From: Bacteroidota bacterium
GTDB taxonomy: Bacteria > Bacteroidota > Bacteroidia > NS11-12g > UBA955
Assembly (NCBI GenBank): GCA_023957335.1
Contig: JAMLHC010000001.1
Coordinates: 516,017 to 580,016, forward strand
Direction: 5' to 3'
DNA: 64,000 nt
Part shown: one piece after another, positions 43,927 through 52,054 of the stretch
How the letters are laid out: every line of letters starts with the position of its first letter
How positions within the stretch are numbered: position 1 is the first letter of the stretch
Position numbers and translations under genes: made by a program
The notes under the pieces: model-generated
Told to the model about the DNA's origin: nothing
The model's database searches: none
Seen by the model: only the letters and a program-made list of their open reading frames with translations

Positions 43927-44510
43927 TTGATTCTGTGAACTTTTCCGTTTTTTAATTCATATTGCTGACCGCTTTCAGGACACGAAGCCAAACCGTTGTT
44001 GTCAAATTTAAGTTTGTGTCCATATTCACTCATCCATCCTGTTTGTCGTGCCGGATTGCCTACAACAAGTGCAAAGTCCGGGACATGTTTGGTTACTACA
44101 GCACCCGCTCCTATAAATGCAAATTTTCCAATATCATGTCCACATACAATCGTGGCATTGGCTCCAATGCTCGCTCCTTGCCCTACATGGGTCTTTGCAT
44201 ATTGACTTCTCCTATTGACCGCACTTCGAGGGTTGATAACATTGGTAAAAACCATAGAAGGTCCAAGAAAAACATCATCATCGCAGACAACTCCTGTATA
44301 GATAGAAACATTGTTTTGCACTTTTACATTATTGCCAAGTACAACTTCTGGCGAAACCACCACATTTTGTCCAAAATTACAGTTTTTGCCAATTTTACAG
44401 TTTGACATGATATGGGTAAAATGCCATATTTTAGTTCCTTCACCAATCTCACAACCTTCATCCACAACAGAGGTTTCATGGGCAAAGTAGTTTTTTTCTT
44501 TTGTCTGCAT
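43923..44510 (-). CDS. Hexapeptide-repeat acetyltransferase (WlbB/WbpD-like)
   Basis: About 195 residues, a left-handed beta-helix acyltransferase. Repeats such as GCEIGEGTKIWHFTHIMSNCKIGKNC, VLGNNVKVQNNVSIYTGV and GQGASIGANATIVCGHDIGKFAFIGAGAVV run through most of the sequence. The segment ALVVGNPARQTGWMSEYGHKL is typical of the UDP-2-acetamido-3-amino-2,3-dideoxyglucuronate N-acetyltransferase group used in O-antigen or protein glycan synthesis. The ATG at 44510 is preferred; an upstream TTG at 44519 lies inside the -7 element. It overlaps galE and probably supplies surface-sugar building blocks. Confidence 0.88.
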   Translation of the reverse strand: MQTKEKNYFAHETSVVDEGCEIGEGTKIWHFTHIMSNCKIGKNCNFGQNVVVSPEVVLGNNVKVQNNVSIYTGVVCDDDVFLGPSMVFTNVINPRSAVNRRSQYAKTHVGQGASIGANATIVCGHDIGKFAFIGAGAVVTKHVPDFALVVGNPARQTGWMSEYGHKLKFDNNGLASCPESGQQYELKNGKVHRIK

Positions 44511-44516
44511 GAGGTG

Positions 44517-44549
44517 CAAAAATAGTTAATCGGTTTATAGAAAAGCCAA
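44517..44549 (-). promoter_or_regulatory. Promoter of the acetyltransferase-galE unit, near-leaderless
   Basis: Minus strand TTG (44547-44549), 22 bases, TATTTTTG (44517-44524). The predicted start site is at or next to the ATG at 44510, so the mRNA may be leaderless. Confidence 0.55.
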
Positions 44550-44554
44550 AGTTT

Positions 44555-45709
44555 ATGCCTAACACAAAAAACAATTATTTAAGTTTGAAGCATCTAAACA
44601 CAATCTCTGATATGTTAAAAAACAACAAATGGATTCTTTGGGTAGTTGCCATAATTCTCATATACTTCAGTTTTGCCTATCTGTCCGATGTTATAATGTA
44701 TGTATCAATGGGATGCATCCTTGCTTTTATTGGCAGACCTTTAGTTTTTTTTCTTTCAGAGAAAGGTATTGCCGGTATCAAAATCCCTCGTACACTTGCT
44801 TCCTTCCTATGTCTTGCAGTTTTTGGCATATTGATCATTGCGCTTGCATTACTTTTTATTCCCTTAGTTTCAAAACAAATTGCTTTTTTCTCTACTCTTG
44901 ATTATACGGCTTTGCTGGCAAGTTTGCAGTCCCAAACTACCGGTTTGATAGCCAAACTGCATGCAGTTAATCTCTGGCCCGACTCGCAAGATTGGAGCAG
45001 CATGATTAATCAAGTGGTAGGGTTATTTTCTGCCAAGGAAATCGGAGGGTATTTTGGTTCTGCTATCAATATTTCATCCAGTATCTTTATTACCTTATTT
45101 GCGATGTTTTTTATTGCTTTCTTTTTATTAAAAGATGCCACACTCATGAGTGAGGTCATTTATGCTTTGACTCCCGACAAACATATTGACAAAATGAAAA
45201 ATGCAATCATCAATATCAAAGAATTGTTGTCGAGGTATTTTATAGGTTTACTCATACAGATGAGCGTTATTTCATTGATGGTTTGGGCTGGGCTTGCCAT
45301 GATTGGAGTTGACAATGCATTAGTTTTAGGAATCATCACCGGACTTCTCAACCTGATTCCCTATATTGGTCCTTTGCTGAGTATTATCTTGGGAGTTTTG
45401 TTAGGTTTAACCTCAGCTTTGGCACTTCATTCGGATGTAAATTTCGGAATATTTACCTTAAAAATATTGGCAGTTTACCTTGTAACACTTACTATTGACA
45501 ATATTATCACCCAACCTATTATTTTTTCAAAGAGCGTGAAAGCACATCCACTCGAAATTTTTCTCTTAGTAATGATTGCAGGCACTTTGTTCGGAATTGT
45601 GGGAATGATTGTTGCGATTCCTGTTTATACAATCATCAGAGTAATTGTGCGCGAGTTTTTTCCTGAATTAAAAATAGTTCAAAAAATGACAGCCTCAATG
45701 AAGAAATGA
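44555..45709 (+). CDS. AI-2E family transporter (PerM/YdiK type)
   Basis: A 384-residue membrane protein of the AI-2E exporter-like family with about eight hydrophobic segments. The N-terminal WILWVVAIILIYFSFAYLSDVI, the central IFITLFAMFFIAFFLLKD, and the conserved C-terminal GLLNLIPYIGPLLSIILGV followed by IDNIITQPIIFSKSVKAHPLEIF are typical. Members have been proposed to export autoinducer-2 or to act as Na+/H+ antiporters; the substrate here is unknown. The ATG at 44555 is the first in frame; the ATG at 44612 directly before the first helix is also plausible. Confidence 0.9.
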   Translation: MPNTKNNYLSLKHLNTISDMLKNNKWILWVVAIILIYFSFAYLSDVIMYVSMGCILAFIGRPLVFFLSEKGIAGIKIPRTLASFLCLAVFGILIIALALLFIPLVSKQIAFFSTLDYTALLASLQSQTTGLIAKLHAVNLWPDSQDWSSMINQVVGLFSAKEIGGYFGSAINISSSIFITLFAMFFIAFFLLKDATLMSEVIYALTPDKHIDKMKNAIINIKELLSRYFIGLLIQMSVISLMVWAGLAMIGVDNALVLGIITGLLNLIPYIGPLLSIILGVLLGLTSALALHSDVNFGIFTLKILAVYLVTLTIDNIITQPIIFSKSVKAHPLEIFLLVMIAGTLFGIVGMIVAIPVYTIIRVIVREFFPELKIVQKMTASMKK

Positions 45710-45732
45710 CCTGTTTGTAGCGTCAAACCTTT

Positions 45733-45740
45733 TATCTTTG
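45733..45740 (+). promoter_or_regulatory. -7 element of the NfeD-like gene, near-leaderless
   Basis: TATCTTTG ends five bases before the ATG at 45746. A TTG at 45715-45717 is 15 bases upstream, shorter than the usual spacing. Confidence 0.4.
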
Positions 45741-45745
45741 TAACT

Positions 45746-47149
45746 ATGTATCGCAAAATCTTATTACAACTCATAGTTGCCATAAACCTATTATACGTTC
45801 CTGCTGTTAATGCCACAGACACATCCAAAGCCAAAGTAGTTGTATTTGATATCAAAGAAGAAATAGCACCATCCGCAACCCGACTTGTAAGCAAAGCACT
45901 TCAGATGGCACGAAAAACCCATGCCGATTTGATTGTAATCAATATGGATACTTATGGCGGCTTAGTAGATGATGCTGATTCCATTCGCTATGCAATTCTA
46001 AATTCAAAAATTCCGGTTGTAGTTTATATTAACCCTAACGCTGCCTCTGCGGGAGCACTGATATCCATTGCTTGCAAACACATCTATATGTCCAAAGGAG
46101 CCAGTATTGGAGCCGCAACGGTCGTAACCCAAGAGGGCGCTGCAGCACCTGACAAATACCAGAGTTATATGAGAAGTATTATGCGTTCAACCGCTGAAGC
46201 ACATGGGAAAACAGTAAATTCTGTAGGGGATACTATATGGAAACGTAACCCAACCATAGCAGAAGCTATGGTAGATCAGGATATTGAAGTGCCGGGTGTC
46301 TCAGCCAAAGGCAAAGTCATAACTTTTACACCGGAGGAAGCTATGCAATATGGATTTTGCGAAGGGATAAAAGGAAGCATAGATGAGGTTATCCAAGCCG
46401 AAGGAATCAGTCACTATTCTATTATAAAAGTAGAAAAAAGCACGATTGACATCATTTTTGGATTCTTAAAAAATCCTGCCGTAAGCGGGGTATTGGTGCT
46501 GCTAATCATCGGAGGCATATATTATGAATTGCGCACTCCGGGTATTGGATTCCCCATTGTCGTATCTGCTATTTCGGCTTTATTGTATTTTGCACCTAAC
46601 TATATAGACGGGTTGGCAGAAAATTGGGAGATTCTATTATTTATAGCAGGTGTTATTCTTTTACTCATAGAGCTATTTGCCATTCCGGGTTTTGGGATTA
46701 TTGGGATATTGGGTATTGTGGCAATACTTTCAAGTTTGGTGTTAAGCCTTGTTCCCAATGATGGCTTTGATTTTACTATTCAAAGCCCCTCTCAGATAGG
46801 AAATGCTTTCTTAACAGTCAGTGTAGCTATTGCTATTTTAATCAGCATATTGATATATTCCGGTGTGTCATTGCACAACTCTCCCATATTAAAGATGGTA
46901 AGTTTGGAATCAGATTTGGCTCAATCCAAACAAGAGAGCATAATTGAAGAGGATAGTATTAAGGCAGGCGATATCGGCATTGCTTTTACAGATATCAAAC
47001 CGCAAGGTAAAGCGATCATGCAAGACAAAATTGTGCCTGCACATTCTATATACGGATTTATATCCAAAGGGGCAGAAGTAAAATTCATCCGAAATGAGGG
47101 CAATAGTTGGCTGGTAGAAAGTCGTTTGTCGGAAAATATCGATAGTTAA
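45746..47149 (+). CDS. NfeD-family membrane serine protease (ClpP class)
   Basis: A 467-residue protein with signal peptide (to about residue 24), an extracytoplasmic ClpP-like protease domain and C-terminal NfeD helices plus OB-like domain. The catalytic Ser is in NAASAGALISIACKHIYM and the likely Lys in PDKYQSYMRSIMRS. INMDTYGGLVDDADSI is the substrate-cleft motif. Four to five membrane helices follow (about residues 235-380), then the NfeD domain with KAGDIGIAFTDIKPQGKAIM. This long form is the stomatin-operon-partner protease; no stomatin gene lies nearby. Confidence 0.92.
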   Translation: MYRKILLQLIVAINLLYVPAVNATDTSKAKVVVFDIKEEIAPSATRLVSKALQMARKTHADLIVINMDTYGGLVDDADSIRYAILNSKIPVVVYINPNAASAGALISIACKHIYMSKGASIGAATVVTQEGAAAPDKYQSYMRSIMRSTAEAHGKTVNSVGDTIWKRNPTIAEAMVDQDIEVPGVSAKGKVITFTPEEAMQYGFCEGIKGSIDEVIQAEGISHYSIIKVEKSTIDIIFGFLKNPAVSGVLVLLIIGGIYYELRTPGIGFPIVVSAISALLYFAPNYIDGLAENWEILLFIAGVILLLIELFAIPGFGIIGILGIVAILSSLVLSLVPNDGFDFTIQSPSQIGNAFLTVSVAIAILISILIYSGVSLHNSPILKMVSLESDLAQSKQESIIEEDSIKAGDIGIAFTDIKPQGKAIMQDKIVPAHSIYGFISKGAEVKFIRNEGNSWLVESRLSENIDS

Positions 47150-47180
47150 TCCATAAGAAAAAAACAGCGAATCTTCGTAA

Positions 47181-47188
47181 TAATTTTG
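47181..47188 (+). promoter_or_regulatory. -7-like element before the acidic-tail protein
   Basis: TAATTTTG, 41 bases before the ATG at 47230. No -33 TTG is evident. Confidence 0.3.
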
Positions 47189-47229
47189 AATAGTTATTTG
47201 AACTCTGTTAGCAAACAGGAATTAGAGAA

Positions 47230-47613
47230 ATGGAGAAAAAGCGCGTTATCATTGACTATAGTGTGTTACCTAAGGACATCTTAGCAAAAATGGAAGAACT
47301 CTATCCCGATGGATTTGAGAACGATGTTATTCGATTTCCAAATGCAAAAGGAGAGTTTGTGTATGCTGTCAGAGTAGAAACCGACACTACTATTTATTTG
47401 GTCAAAGTAAACAAACAAATCCAAGAGATGATGGAAGAGTATGACGAAGAAGACTATGACAATGATGAAAAAGACGTAAGTACAACATTAGCCAAAAACA
47501 ACATACCAAAAGGGGTCATACCCGATGAAGAATTGGAAGACGATGAGGAGGAAGATGACTATGACAACTCAGAAGATGTGGGCGATGATGAGGATGAAGA
47601 TGACGATAATTAG
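47230..47613 (+). CDS. Small protein with acidic C-terminal tail, unknown function
   Basis: 127 residues. The N-terminal 75 residues form a compact ordered-looking domain (VIIDYSVLPKDILAKMEELYP, DVIRFPNAKGEFVYAVRVETD, TIYLVKVNK). After a variable linker the last 30 residues are almost only Asp and Glu (DDEEEDDYDN, DVGDDEDEDDDN). I recall similar short Bacteroidota proteins but no named family. An acidic tail of this kind is often used to contact basic proteins or mimic nucleic acid; that is only a possibility. It is transcribed in the same direction as the NfeD gene, 80 bases after it. Confidence 0.8.
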   Translation: MEKKRVIIDYSVLPKDILAKMEELYPDGFENDVIRFPNAKGEFVYAVRVETDTTIYLVKVNKQIQEMMEEYDEEDYDNDEKDVSTTLAKNNIPKGVIPDEELEDDEEEDDYDNSEDVGDDEDEDDDN

Positions 47614-47674
47614 TTAAATTTGTGCAATCCGTTACTGAGGGATATTTGCATCTCTTGAATAAATACTAAGCACC

Positions 47675-48068
47675 ATGACACAATCAATTAAAACAGAAGC
47701 AGGTATTTTGGCTCTCGCCATCGTACTTTATGTTTCCATGTCTGTATTTCACATGAGTTCATTGTTGTATATTGCTTATGTGCTACTTGCCGGACTTTTC
47801 TTCTTTCCGGGCAAACTACTCCTAACCAAAGAAAAAATGAAAATCGACATGGTGCTATCATTCTTGTTGCTCTGTCATACGGTAACTTTCGTATTTGTTT
47901 TATCTGGTGAGTGGCAATGCAAGAGAATCCATGAAAATAACAGCTGGTATATACATGCTGCTGAACATTGTCTTTGTGGTATATTTCAGAATCAAAAGAG
48001 ATGACAAGCATTTTGTGCTACACCTGTTAGCACAAATCTTGGTAGTATTCAGCTATCCCTGGGCTTAA
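47675..48068 (+). pseudogene. Frameshifted small membrane protein, paralogue of the next gene
   Basis: The frame from the ATG at 47675 runs 109 codons to a stop at 48002-48004. Its first part (KTEAGILALAIVLYVSMSVF, LYIAYVLLAGLFFFPGKLLL) matches the start of the gene at 48116, but after about base 47905 the translation becomes cysteine- and charge-rich. In the next frame, from about 47910 to the TAA at 48066-48068, the sequence resumes paralogue-like: ITAGIYMLLNIVFVVYFRIK then RDDKHFVLHLLAQILVVFSY, against NIGYLVYFRTKRDDLYFVPHILANCLL. So a single frameshift near 47900-47915 divides a gene of about 130 codons. It may be a real lesion or a sequencing error. Confidence 0.7.
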
Positions 48069-48088
48069 ACCGGCATAGATATATAACG

Positions 48089-48096
48089 TATATTTG
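48089..48096 (+). promoter_or_regulatory. -7 element of the intact small membrane protein gene
   Basis: TATATTTG, 19 bases before the ATG at 48116; no -33 TTG at the expected distance. Confidence 0.35.
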
Positions 48097-48115
48097 CAAG
48101 CAGAATAATGCTTTT

Positions 48116-48502
48116 ATGACAAAAGCACTCAAAATAGAATCATTGCTTTTTGTATTTGCTATTGTTTTTTATATAACGATAGCTGCCTTTAATCTAAGTT
48201 TCCTATTTTATCTGATTTATGTTTTATTAGCTTCATTGTATTTCTTTCCTGCCAAATTCCTTATCTTCAAAAACAAGATAACATTAGAGATATTATTGCC
48301 ATCAATAGTTCTCTGCTTTACCCTTACACTTTCTTATGTACTTCATCTTGTAGGCAGAAACAATACTGCAACAATAGTTGCATTAATACTTGGCATTGCA
48401 AATATTGGCTATTTAGTATATTTCAGAACAAAACGAGATGACCTCTATTTTGTCCCTCATATACTTGCAAATTGCTTATTAGCAACAACCTATTTACCTT
48501 GA
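48116..48502 (+). CDS. Small four-helix membrane protein, YhhN-like in style
   Basis: 128 residues, mostly hydrophobic, with about four membrane helices: residues 9-30 (LLFVFAIVFYITIAAFNL), 30-52 (FLFYLIYVLLASLYFFPAKF), 60-80 and 84-105, then a charged FRTKRDDLYF and a final hydrophobic end. It is the intact paralogue of the frameshifted gene before it; both begin MT-x-KTE/KIE and share YVLLA.xxFFP.K. I do not recognise the family with confidence; a distant tie to YhhN/TMEM86-like lysoplasmalogenases is possible but unproven. Confidence 0.65.
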   Translation: MTKALKIESLLFVFAIVFYITIAAFNLSFLFYLIYVLLASLYFFPAKFLIFKNKITLEILLPSIVLCFTLTLSYVLHLVGRNNTATIVALILGIANIGYLVYFRTKRDDLYFVPHILANCLLATTYLP

Positions 48503-48540
48503 ATATTATTCACTTTCATATTATTCAACATCACTAATCT

Positions 48541-48548
48541 TATTTTTG
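48541..48548 (+). promoter_or_regulatory. -7 element immediately before the 109-residue membrane protein
   Basis: TATTTTTG ending five bases before the ATG at 48554; would give a leaderless mRNA. No -33 TTG is visible. Confidence 0.3.
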
Positions 48549-48553
48549 CTGTT

Positions 48554-48883
48554 ATGAAAGAAACAAAGATGGTATTAAGAATTACAAGAGTATTATCTTG
48601 GCTTTCTCTTCTCCTCTTCACAGCATATCAAATAGTGTACTTATTCATTCCCATGCAGATCAAAATCAAATTAATTCAAATTCATATTTCCTATTATTTA
48701 TTGGCACTTATGGTTGTTGGACTTGCTGCTTTTTATATTGGGACATCACACGCAAAAAGATTAAACACAAGCTTTGGGGTTACTGAGACGATTACAAAAT
48801 GGCTCTACAAAATTAAATGGGTGATAGTTGTATGTACTTTCCTTGGTATCATCATAATACTGTATCAGAAATATACTTCATAA
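48554..48883 (+). CDS. Small three-helix membrane protein, unknown function
   Basis: 109 residues with three hydrophobic segments: about 8-31 (ITRVLSWLSLLLFTAYQIVYL), 43-63 (ISYYLLALMVVGLAAFYIG) and 88-105 (WVIVVCTFLGIIIILY). Between helices two and three lies a basic, polar stretch (SHAKRLNTSFGVTETITKW). It is not similar to the two paralogues before it. No family is recognised. Together these genes form an accessory-looking patch between NfeD and recQ. Confidence 0.6.
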   Translation: MKETKMVLRITRVLSWLSLLLFTAYQIVYLFIPMQIKIKLIQIHISYYLLALMVVGLAAFYIGTSHAKRLNTSFGVTETITKWLYKIKWVIVVCTFLGIIIILYQKYTS

Positions 48884-48892
48884 AAGGGGCTA

Positions 48893-49058
48893 TTAGTAAT
48901 GATTCAATATGTCTGATGCACGAGGGGCTACTTCCTTATTTGTCCATAAATCAATAAAATTCTGATTCTGAGGACACTTGCGCCCAAAATGAGGATTACT
49001 CTTAACAAAGCCACTACGTGTATCTTCTATTTTTGACTGAACATAAATATAAGATACG
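48893..49058 (-). pseudogene. C-terminal gene remnant without a start codon
   Basis: On the minus strand an open frame of about 55 codons ends at TAA 48893-48895. Translated, it contains YVQSKIEDTRSGFVKSNPHF, then GRKCPQNQNFIDLWTNKEVA and PRASDILNHY, which looks like ordinary globular protein and not random sequence. Upstream the frame continues only to a TAG at 49085-49087, with no ATG, and runs into recQ. So it appears to be the last part of a gene whose beginning has been lost. I do not recognise the family. Confidence 0.55.
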
Positions 49059-49064
49059 CTGAGT

Positions 49065-50975
49065 TTGAATCCAAAAGATATACTCTACCAATATTGGGGT
49101 TACGACAGTTTCAGACCTCAACAAGAAGAAATTATCCGTTCTGTCCTAACAGGGATAGACACACTGGCTTTGCTCCCTACCGGTGGTGGAAAATCTATCT
49201 GTTTTCAGGTGCCGGCATTGTTGCAAGACAAACTTTGTCTTGTAATCTCCCCCTTGATAGCCCTGATGAAAGACCAAGTAGAAAACTTGCAATCCAGAGG
49301 TATCAAGGCGCAGACACTCTTTTCAGGCCAATCACTCAAGGAGCAAAATGCAATTTTAGAACAAGCTGTCAACCAACAATTAACCTTTCTTTATATCTCA
49401 CCCGAACGCCTATCCTCAGAAGATTTTAGAGGCTGGCTTCGCAATATGGATTTGAGCCTACTTGTGGTGGACGAAGCCCATTGTATCAACCAATGGGGCT
49501 ACGATTTCAGACCCGAATATTTACAAATTGGCGAGATTAGAGAACAATTTCCGGAAGTGCCTGTTTTGGCGCTTACTGCTTCCGCCACTCCGGCAGCGAT
49601 AAAGGATATCATCAAATCACTAAAATTCAGACAGGGTGAAGTTGTTTATAGAAGAAGTTTTATCAGAGAAAATCTGGTTTATTTGGTTAGAAAAATTGAA
49701 AACAAGAATTACAAAATTCTTGAAATATGTAACAAAATAGCAGGCACGGGAATCATATATACACGCAATAGGCGCAGGACAGAAGAACTTGCTCTATATC
49801 TCAAACAGAACCAAATCAGTTGCGATTTTTATCATGCCGGTCTCAGCACCGAAGAACGCAGCCAAAGACAAGAAGACTGGATTAAGAATAAAACACGCAT
49901 CATTGTTTGTACAAACGCATTTGGTATGGGCATAGACAAACCGGATGTACGATTTGTTATACACTACGAACCACCGGACTGCATTGAATCGTACTATCAA
50001 GAAGCCGGCAGAGCAGGCAGGGATGGGCTTAAAGCCTATTGTATCCTATGTTATTTTGATTCGGATACAGAAGATGAAAAAAAGAAAATAACCGAACAAT
50101 TCCCTGATGATAAAACACTCAATAAAACCTATCAGAATGTATGTAATTATCTAAAAATCATGGTAGGCAGCGGGCAAGGAATCCGCTATGATTTTGACAT
50201 CAATGCACTGTGTCATGAATACCGTATCCCCATACGCAGTACGCACTTTGCGATTAGTTTATTGCAAAAATTGGAATATCTGGAAATCAAAGAAAATGGC
50301 ATCATTACTAGTACACTTAAGATATTACTTTCCCCTCAGGAACTCTATAAACTACAAGTAGCAAACGAAGAGTACAACCGTCTATTTTTGGCTCTATTAC
50401 GCACAGACGGTGGATACTTCGACTTTCACACTCCGGTTAATGAACTGAAAATTGCACTGTTGCTCAACATTACGCCCCATAAGGTATCTGAACTACTGCT
50501 CGCTCTGCATCAAGAGGAATATATTGATTATCAAGCTAAGACAGCCACACCACAACTTAGCTTGCTTGCGCCAAGATTTGATAAGATAAATCCTGATCGC
50601 AAGTTTATCAATAAACTTCAGACAAAGGCTATAGATAGATTTGAAAGTATGAATTCCTATATTCATAACGAAAAAATCTGTCGCAATCTCTTTATTGCCA
50701 AATACTTTGGAGAAAATATTAAATACAAATGTGGCAAATGCGATGTCTGCATAGAGAATACAAGACAACCCCTGAGCGAACAACAATTTGAACACTATCG
50801 AGTGTATATCAAGGAAAAACTCACACTGGAAAAACAAAACTTTCAGAGTCTTAGACAAGGGATAAAAGACTCCGAGTTACGTGAATTTATGACTGCATAT
50901 AACTGGATGTTGAGCAATAATTGGATTGACATAAACAAGAAAGGATTATTGGAATGGAAAAACAGAAGAAGATAA
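49065..50975 (+). CDS. recQ: ATP-dependent DNA helicase RecQ (without HRDC)
   Basis: A 636-residue RecQ helicase. It begins YWGYDSFRPQQEEII (Q-motif region), Walker A LLPTGGGKSICFQVP (36-50), DEAH box VVDEAHCINQWGYDFRPEY (134-152), motif III LALTASATPA, and motifs V-VI IIVCTNAFGMGIDKPDVRFVIHY and QEAGRAGRDGL. The zinc-binding subdomain CGKCDVCIEN follows a winged helix. There is no HRDC domain after it, so it is the short RecQ form. The start is TTG (49065), which gives the canonical N-terminus. It overlaps the glycosyltransferase gene by 22 bases. Confidence 0.95.
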   Translation: MNPKDILYQYWGYDSFRPQQEEIIRSVLTGIDTLALLPTGGGKSICFQVPALLQDKLCLVISPLIALMKDQVENLQSRGIKAQTLFSGQSLKEQNAILEQAVNQQLTFLYISPERLSSEDFRGWLRNMDLSLLVVDEAHCINQWGYDFRPEYLQIGEIREQFPEVPVLALTASATPAAIKDIIKSLKFRQGEVVYRRSFIRENLVYLVRKIENKNYKILEICNKIAGTGIIYTRNRRRTEELALYLKQNQISCDFYHAGLSTEERSQRQEDWIKNKTRIIVCTNAFGMGIDKPDVRFVIHYEPPDCIESYYQEAGRAGRDGLKAYCILCYFDSDTEDEKKKITEQFPDDKTLNKTYQNVCNYLKIMVGSGQGIRYDFDINALCHEYRIPIRSTHFAISLLQKLEYLEIKENGIITSTLKILLSPQELYKLQVANEEYNRLFLALLRTDGGYFDFHTPVNELKIALLLNITPHKVSELLLALHQEEYIDYQAKTATPQLSLLAPRFDKINPDRKFINKLQTKAIDRFESMNSYIHNEKICRNLFIAKYFGENIKYKCGKCDVCIENTRQPLSEQQFEHYRVYIKEKLTLEKQNFQSLRQGIKDSELREFMTAYNWMLSNNWIDINKKGLLEWKNRRR

Positions 50976-52054
50976 TATTCACTGTTACCAATGATCTAAG
51001 CTATGATCAAAGAATGCATAAAATATGCACTTCCTTGACAGACGCAGGATATAGCGTATTATTGGTAGGCAGAAAACTATCCCATTCAAAGCCTTTACCC
51101 TCACTCCCATTTGAACACCAAAGGCTTAAATGTATATTCAATAAAGGTTTTCTATTTTATTTAGAATACAATATCCGTTTGAGTTTCTTTTTGTTATTCC
51201 ACCCCTTTGACATAGTATCATCCGTTGATTTAGACACAATTTCTTCATGTGCTATCATAGCGAAAATAAAAAGGAAAAAACTTGTTTTTGATGCACATGA
51301 GTATTTTACACAAGTTCCGGAAGTAATTGCAAGAAAAAGGGTTCAAAAGATATGGGCATGGATAGAGAAAACATTTGTCCCTATGTCTGACCTATGCTAT
51401 ACAGTAGGCGAGAAACTTGCAGAGAATTTTTCGTCACGCCTGCATTGTAAATTTCATGTAATCAAAAATGTCCCTGAATTAGCCCCGGAAACATTACAAG
51501 CTGAATTATCGATTCCGGAGAAGAAATTTATCCTATATCAAGGTGCACTAAACCAATCACGGGGTATCGAAAACATGATTTTAGCCATGCAACAATTAGA
51601 CATTGCATTTCACATTGTTGGCGAAGGTGATTTGAGTGATACTTTAAGAAAACTTGTAATAGATAATCATTTGGAAGACAAAGTGTTATTCTTTGGATAT
51701 ATGCCTCCGTCAGATTTAAGAGAATATTCTCGCAAAGCCTATTTGGGGCTGAATGTATCCGAAAATAAGGGACTTAGCTATTTCTATTCGCTCAATAATA
51801 AATTCTTTGACTACGTGCATGCCCTTCTACCGTCTCTACTCAACAAATTCCCCGAATATGAACAGCTTAATTCAGAATGTGAAGTTGGAATATATACTGA
51901 ATCAAGCGTTGACAACTTGGTTGCTAACATACGCTCTATTCTTGACAATAATCAATTTTATTTAACACTAAAATCCAATTGCCAAAAAGCTGCAATGCTT
52001 TGGAATTGGGAAAACGAAAAAAAAAAACTAATCCAATTATATGATAACCTTTGA
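50954..52054 (+). CDS. Glycosyltransferase (GT-B fold, family 4-like)
   Basis: A 366-residue GT-B protein. The N-terminal domain starts IIFTVTNDLSYDQRMHKICTSL and contains LVFDAHEYFTQVPEV. The C-terminal domain has ILYQGALNQSRGIENMILAM, IVGEGDLSDTLRKLV, KVLFFGYMPPSDL and LGLNVSENKGLSYFYSLNNKFFDYVHA, i.e. the GT4-like donor site with a variant of the E-x7-E motif. Acceptor and donor sugars cannot be told. It is embedded in the recQ end and itself overlaps the next glycosyltransferase by 14 bases, so the three are one translational unit. Confidence 0.87.
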   Translation: MEKQKKIIFTVTNDLSYDQRMHKICTSLTDAGYSVLLVGRKLSHSKPLPSLPFEHQRLKCIFNKGFLFYLEYNIRLSFFLLFHPFDIVSSVDLDTISSCAIIAKIKRKKLVFDAHEYFTQVPEVIARKRVQKIWAWIEKTFVPMSDLCYTVGEKLAENFSSRLHCKFHVIKNVPELAPETLQAELSIPEKKFILYQGALNQSRGIENMILAMQQLDIAFHIVGEGDLSDTLRKLVIDNHLEDKVLFFGYMPPSDLREYSRKAYLGLNVSENKGLSYFYSLNNKFFDYVHALLPSLLNKFPEYEQLNSECEVGIYTESSVDNLVANIRSILDNNQFYLTLKSNCQKAAMLWNWENEKKKLIQLYDNL

